A DNA stretch of 6,785 bases from an uncultured Actinomycetes bacterium. Lineage in GTDB: Bacteria > Actinomycetota > Actinomycetes > Nanopelagicales > Nanopelagicaceae. The notes beneath the pieces were generated by a model. It did not search any database and was not told where the DNA came from. It saw only the letters and a program-made list of their open reading frames with translations. Made by a program: the position numbers and the translations under genes. This document shows positions 5,062 to 6,785 of the stretch, in pieces. The stretch's first letter is position 1. Each line of letters opens with the position of its first letter. Location of the stretch: contig CAIMCU010000162.1 in the NCBI GenBank assembly GCA_903839585.1, forward strand, positions 1-6,785, read 5' to 3'.

Positions 5062-6141
5062 ATGCGTAAACTTTTCGCTTTGGGTATTGCATTACTACTT
5101 GTAGTTTCACAGAGTTTTTCAGCACAAGCAGAGCAGCTCTCTGCAGATACAAGTATGGTTCTGATCAAGACCGTATCAGGGGGTATTAGCCCCAAATCGG
5201 TCTTAGCATCTGGCACTGGATTAATCAGTACGCATAACATGATGTACACCCATAACGTAACCTTCTTCGATGCAAAAACCTTTGGAGTTAAGAGCCGAGT
5301 ATCTGACTCGGTAGAGCTAAGTAAGTTTGGCTTTGATAAATACTCTGGCAGTTACAAAGGCGCACCTGTTGAAGGGGCTTTCTCCCCTGATGGTAAGTAC
5401 CTGTATTTCACAAACTATGCGATGTATGGAAAAGGATTTACAAAAGAGGGGCATGACGTGTGCTCGCCAGCTTCAGGTTATGACAAATCCTTTTTATCTC
5501 GAATCAACTTAGATAACTTTAAAATCGATGCTGTTTATCCTGTTGGCTCTGTTCCTAAAGTTGTAAGTGTTACACCAGATAACAAGTACATTCTTGTAAG
5601 TAACTGGTGTTCGTACACGGTAACGATTATTTCAATCGAATCAGGCAAGAGCGTTGCCAATGTAAAGATTGGGCGCTATCCACGGGGTATCGCAATCTCG
5701 AAGGATAGTAAGTTCGCCTACGTTGCCGAGATGGGCGGTAGCAATATCCATCGAATTGATCTGAGTGACTTTTCAAAGAGCTTAATCCCTGTCGGCTCTA
5801 ATCCACGAGCCGTTGTTTTGTCGCCAGATAACACCCGTTTATATGTAACTTTAAACTCTTCTGGAAAGGTTCTTGCTTGGGATTTAGTTAATAACAAGAG
5901 AGTTAAGAGTGTCTCGACTGGAAAAGCTGCTCGAAGCCTTGATATCTCCTCAGATGGAAGCGCCCTGTTCGTAGTCAACTTTTTTAGTGGAACCGTTTCA
6001 AAGGTGCGAACTTCTGACATGAAGGTTCTACAAACCTCAAAGGTATGTAATGAACCGATCGGTGTTACCTACGATGCATTTACTGATTACACATGGGTTG
6101 CTTGCTATGGAGGCAGCCTTAAGGTGTTTGCGAACCGCTAG
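5062..6141 (+). CDS. Secreted YncE-like (YVTN family) beta-propeller protein
   Basis: A 359-residue exported protein. Residues 1-23 are a classical signal peptide (RK, then LFALGIALLLVV, cleavage about SAQA-E24). The rest is a beta-propeller built of repeats in which 'SPDg..lYVtN' turns recur: AFSPDGKYLYFTN (106-118), VTPDNKYILVSN (170-181), ISKDSKFAYVAE (212-223), LSPDNTRLYVTL (253-264) and ISSDGSALFVVN (295-306), each followed by a strand ending in I.l/v.l..g. This is the YncE/YVTN group, often loosely annotated as cytochrome d1-like, but no heme-ligand evidence is visible. Four cysteines (134, 183, 329, 348) in the exported part could form disulfides. These proteins act outside the membrane, usually as binding scaffolds; the ligand is unknown. 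It lies 17 nt after the acidic membrane protein, suggesting joint function, and overlaps the facing dacB-like gene by 23 nt. Confidence 0.85.
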   Translation: MRKLFALGIALLLVVSQSFSAQAEQLSADTSMVLIKTVSGGISPKSVLASGTGLISTHNMMYTHNVTFFDAKTFGVKSRVSDSVELSKFGFDKYSGSYKGAPVEGAFSPDGKYLYFTNYAMYGKGFTKEGHDVCSPASGYDKSFLSRINLDNFKIDAVYPVGSVPKVVSVTPDNKYILVSNWCSYTVTIISIESGKSVANVKIGRYPRGIAISKDSKFAYVAEMGGSNIHRIDLSDFSKSLIPVGSNPRAVVLSPDNTRLYVTLNSSGKVLAWDLVNNKRVKSVSTGKAARSLDISSDGSALFVVNFFSGTVSKVRTSDMKVLQTSKVCNEPIGVTYDAFTDYTWVACYGGSLKVFANR

Positions 6142-6785
6142 TTATTACCGGGTTTGCATCGGCTTGAACTACCAGTGGCGTAGCAATTTTTCCAAGGTAA
6201 ACATCTAAGGTTTTGCGTGCCCTCTCTGAGGCTGAATAACCTCGAGCAATTCTGTCCGCAATGACCACAAAAATATACTCTCGATCCCCCGACTCGATGT
6301 ATCCAGCAAGACTCACCGTTCCATTTAAAGTTCCGGTCTTAGCTTTTACTAGTCCGACCGCATCAGGTGCGCTTTCTATATATCGCTTACTCAAAGTTCC
6401 AGATACCCCACTGACTGGTAACCCTGCAATGAGCTGCGCATAAGTTGGATCGGCGTGAATCTTTAGAAGTAACTGCGCCATGAGCTTGGCACTCACTCTG
6501 TTCTGCTTTGAAAGTCCACTCGCATCGTGGATATTCAACGCTTTGGCATCAAGCCCCATATCCGTAACAATCTTGCTAAATAGATCTGCTACTCCATACT
6601 CATCAAAGCTATACCCAGCAGCCTTTGCTGCCTGACGTGCCATTCGTTCAGATAGAACATTGTCACTCCACGTCAAAAACCATGTTGTTATGTTCGCGAC
6701 TGTCGGTGAAGTAGATGCATACATTTCCTGCACTGCACTCGCATCTCCTTCCGCTTTTGAAACCTTCTTCCAGGAAACTGTTCGC
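6119..6785 (-). CDS. dacB: D-alanyl-D-alanine carboxypeptidase/endopeptidase, PBP4 (DacB) family, C-terminal part (truncated by window edge)
   Basis: The frame stays open to the right edge (RTVSWKKVSK... before 6733), so the gene begins outside the window and the internal GTG at 6733 is not its start. The visible 221 complete codons contain the second and third active-site motifs of serine penicillin-binding enzymes: SDN (6667-6659, in WFLTWSDNVLSE) and KTG (6340-6332, in KAKTGTLNGTVSLAGY). The DASGLS segment (about 6526-6509) is typical of the PBP4 family S13. The catalytic SxxK would lie upstream. The enzyme acts outside the membrane, removing the terminal D-Ala or cutting cross-links in peptidoglycan. 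Its last codons and stop overlap the 3' end of the propeller gene by 23 nt. Confidence 0.88.
   Translation of the reverse strand, partial: RTVSWKKVSKAEGDASAVQEMYASTSPTVANITTWFLTWSDNVLSERMARQAAKAAGYSFDEYGVADLFSKIVTDMGLDAKALNIHDASGLSKQNRVSAKLMAQLLLKIHADPTYAQLIAGLPVSGVSGTLSKRYIESAPDAVGLVKAKTGTLNGTVSLAGYIESGDREYIFVVIADRIARGYSASERARKTLDVYLGKIATPLVVQADANPVITSGSQTP

Noticed and set aside
4911..5249. Minus-strand open frame, His/Arg-rich in its C-terminal part
   Set aside because: Produced by reading the GAY-rich acidic tract and the signal-peptide region of the propeller gene on the opposite strand; no start signals.
5718..6020. Minus-strand open frame of 100 codons in the propeller gene
   Set aside because: Antisense to well-formed propeller repeats; no supporting features.
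5062..6141. Heme d1 nitrite reductase or other heme enzyme identity for the propeller
   Set aside because: There is no CxxCH cytochrome c motif and no visible heme d1 ligand context; only the propeller repeats are shared.
6169..6190. Possible rho-independent terminator for the propeller gene (CTACC/GG-GTAG, then ATTTTT)
   Set aside because: Only about 5 bp with a bulge, a short T-run offset by CAA, and it lies within dacB coding sequence; too weak to call.
6119..6733. Treating the dacB-like gene as complete from GTG 6733
   Set aside because: The frame is open to the right edge with PBP4-like sequence continuing, and the SxxK active site is missing, so this is the 3' part of a longer gene.

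Overview
The window looks like chromosome of a streamlined, moderate-GC actinobacterium. A planktonic freshwater lineage of the acI/Nanopelagicales type would fit, but that is an inference. It rests on the actinobacterial style of the proteins (NlpC/P60-type coiled-coil secreted hydrolase, PBP4-type DD-peptidase, MetZ, a secreted YncE-like propeller), very short intergenic gaps, 3'-overlapping convergent genes, and several starts that look leaderless (a TAnnnT box 6-7 nt before the start codon and no Shine-Dalgarno). I see no transposase, integrase, phage gene, CRISPR array, tRNA or rRNA. The longest gene-free gap is 88 nt (4537-4624).

Layout. Minus strand, 1-2424: an ABC exporter ATPase (2424-1516) and its ABC-2 permease (1519-728) overlap by ATGA. 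After 77 nt comes the N-terminal part of a secreted, alanine/lysine-rich coiled-coil protein that runs off the left edge (650-1). Plus strand, 2462-3685: MetZ, a PLP-dependent O-succinylhomoserine sulfhydrylase, divergent from the ATPase with only 37 nt between start codons. Minus strand, 4536-3667: CtaB, heme O synthase, whose 3' end overlaps metZ by 19 nt. Plus strand, 4625-6141: a small membrane-anchored protein with a strongly acidic Asp-rich tail, then 17 nt later a secreted YncE-like beta-propeller. Minus strand, 6785-6119: the C-terminal part of a PBP4/DacB-type D-Ala-D-Ala carboxypeptidase, whose 3' end overlaps the propeller gene by 23 nt.

How the genes relate. There is no single pathway. 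Two flanking genes act on peptidoglycan (coiled-coil hydrolase, DacB), one two-gene exporter sits beside the first, MetZ makes homocysteine for methionine synthesis, and CtaB supplies heme O for terminal oxidases. The least understood part is the acidic membrane protein plus propeller pair at 4625-6141. Its function cannot be read from the sequence; a cell-surface cation-binding or scaffold role is only a hypothesis. The most notable regulatory reading is the interlocked pair of putative leaderless promoters between the ABC ATPase and metZ.
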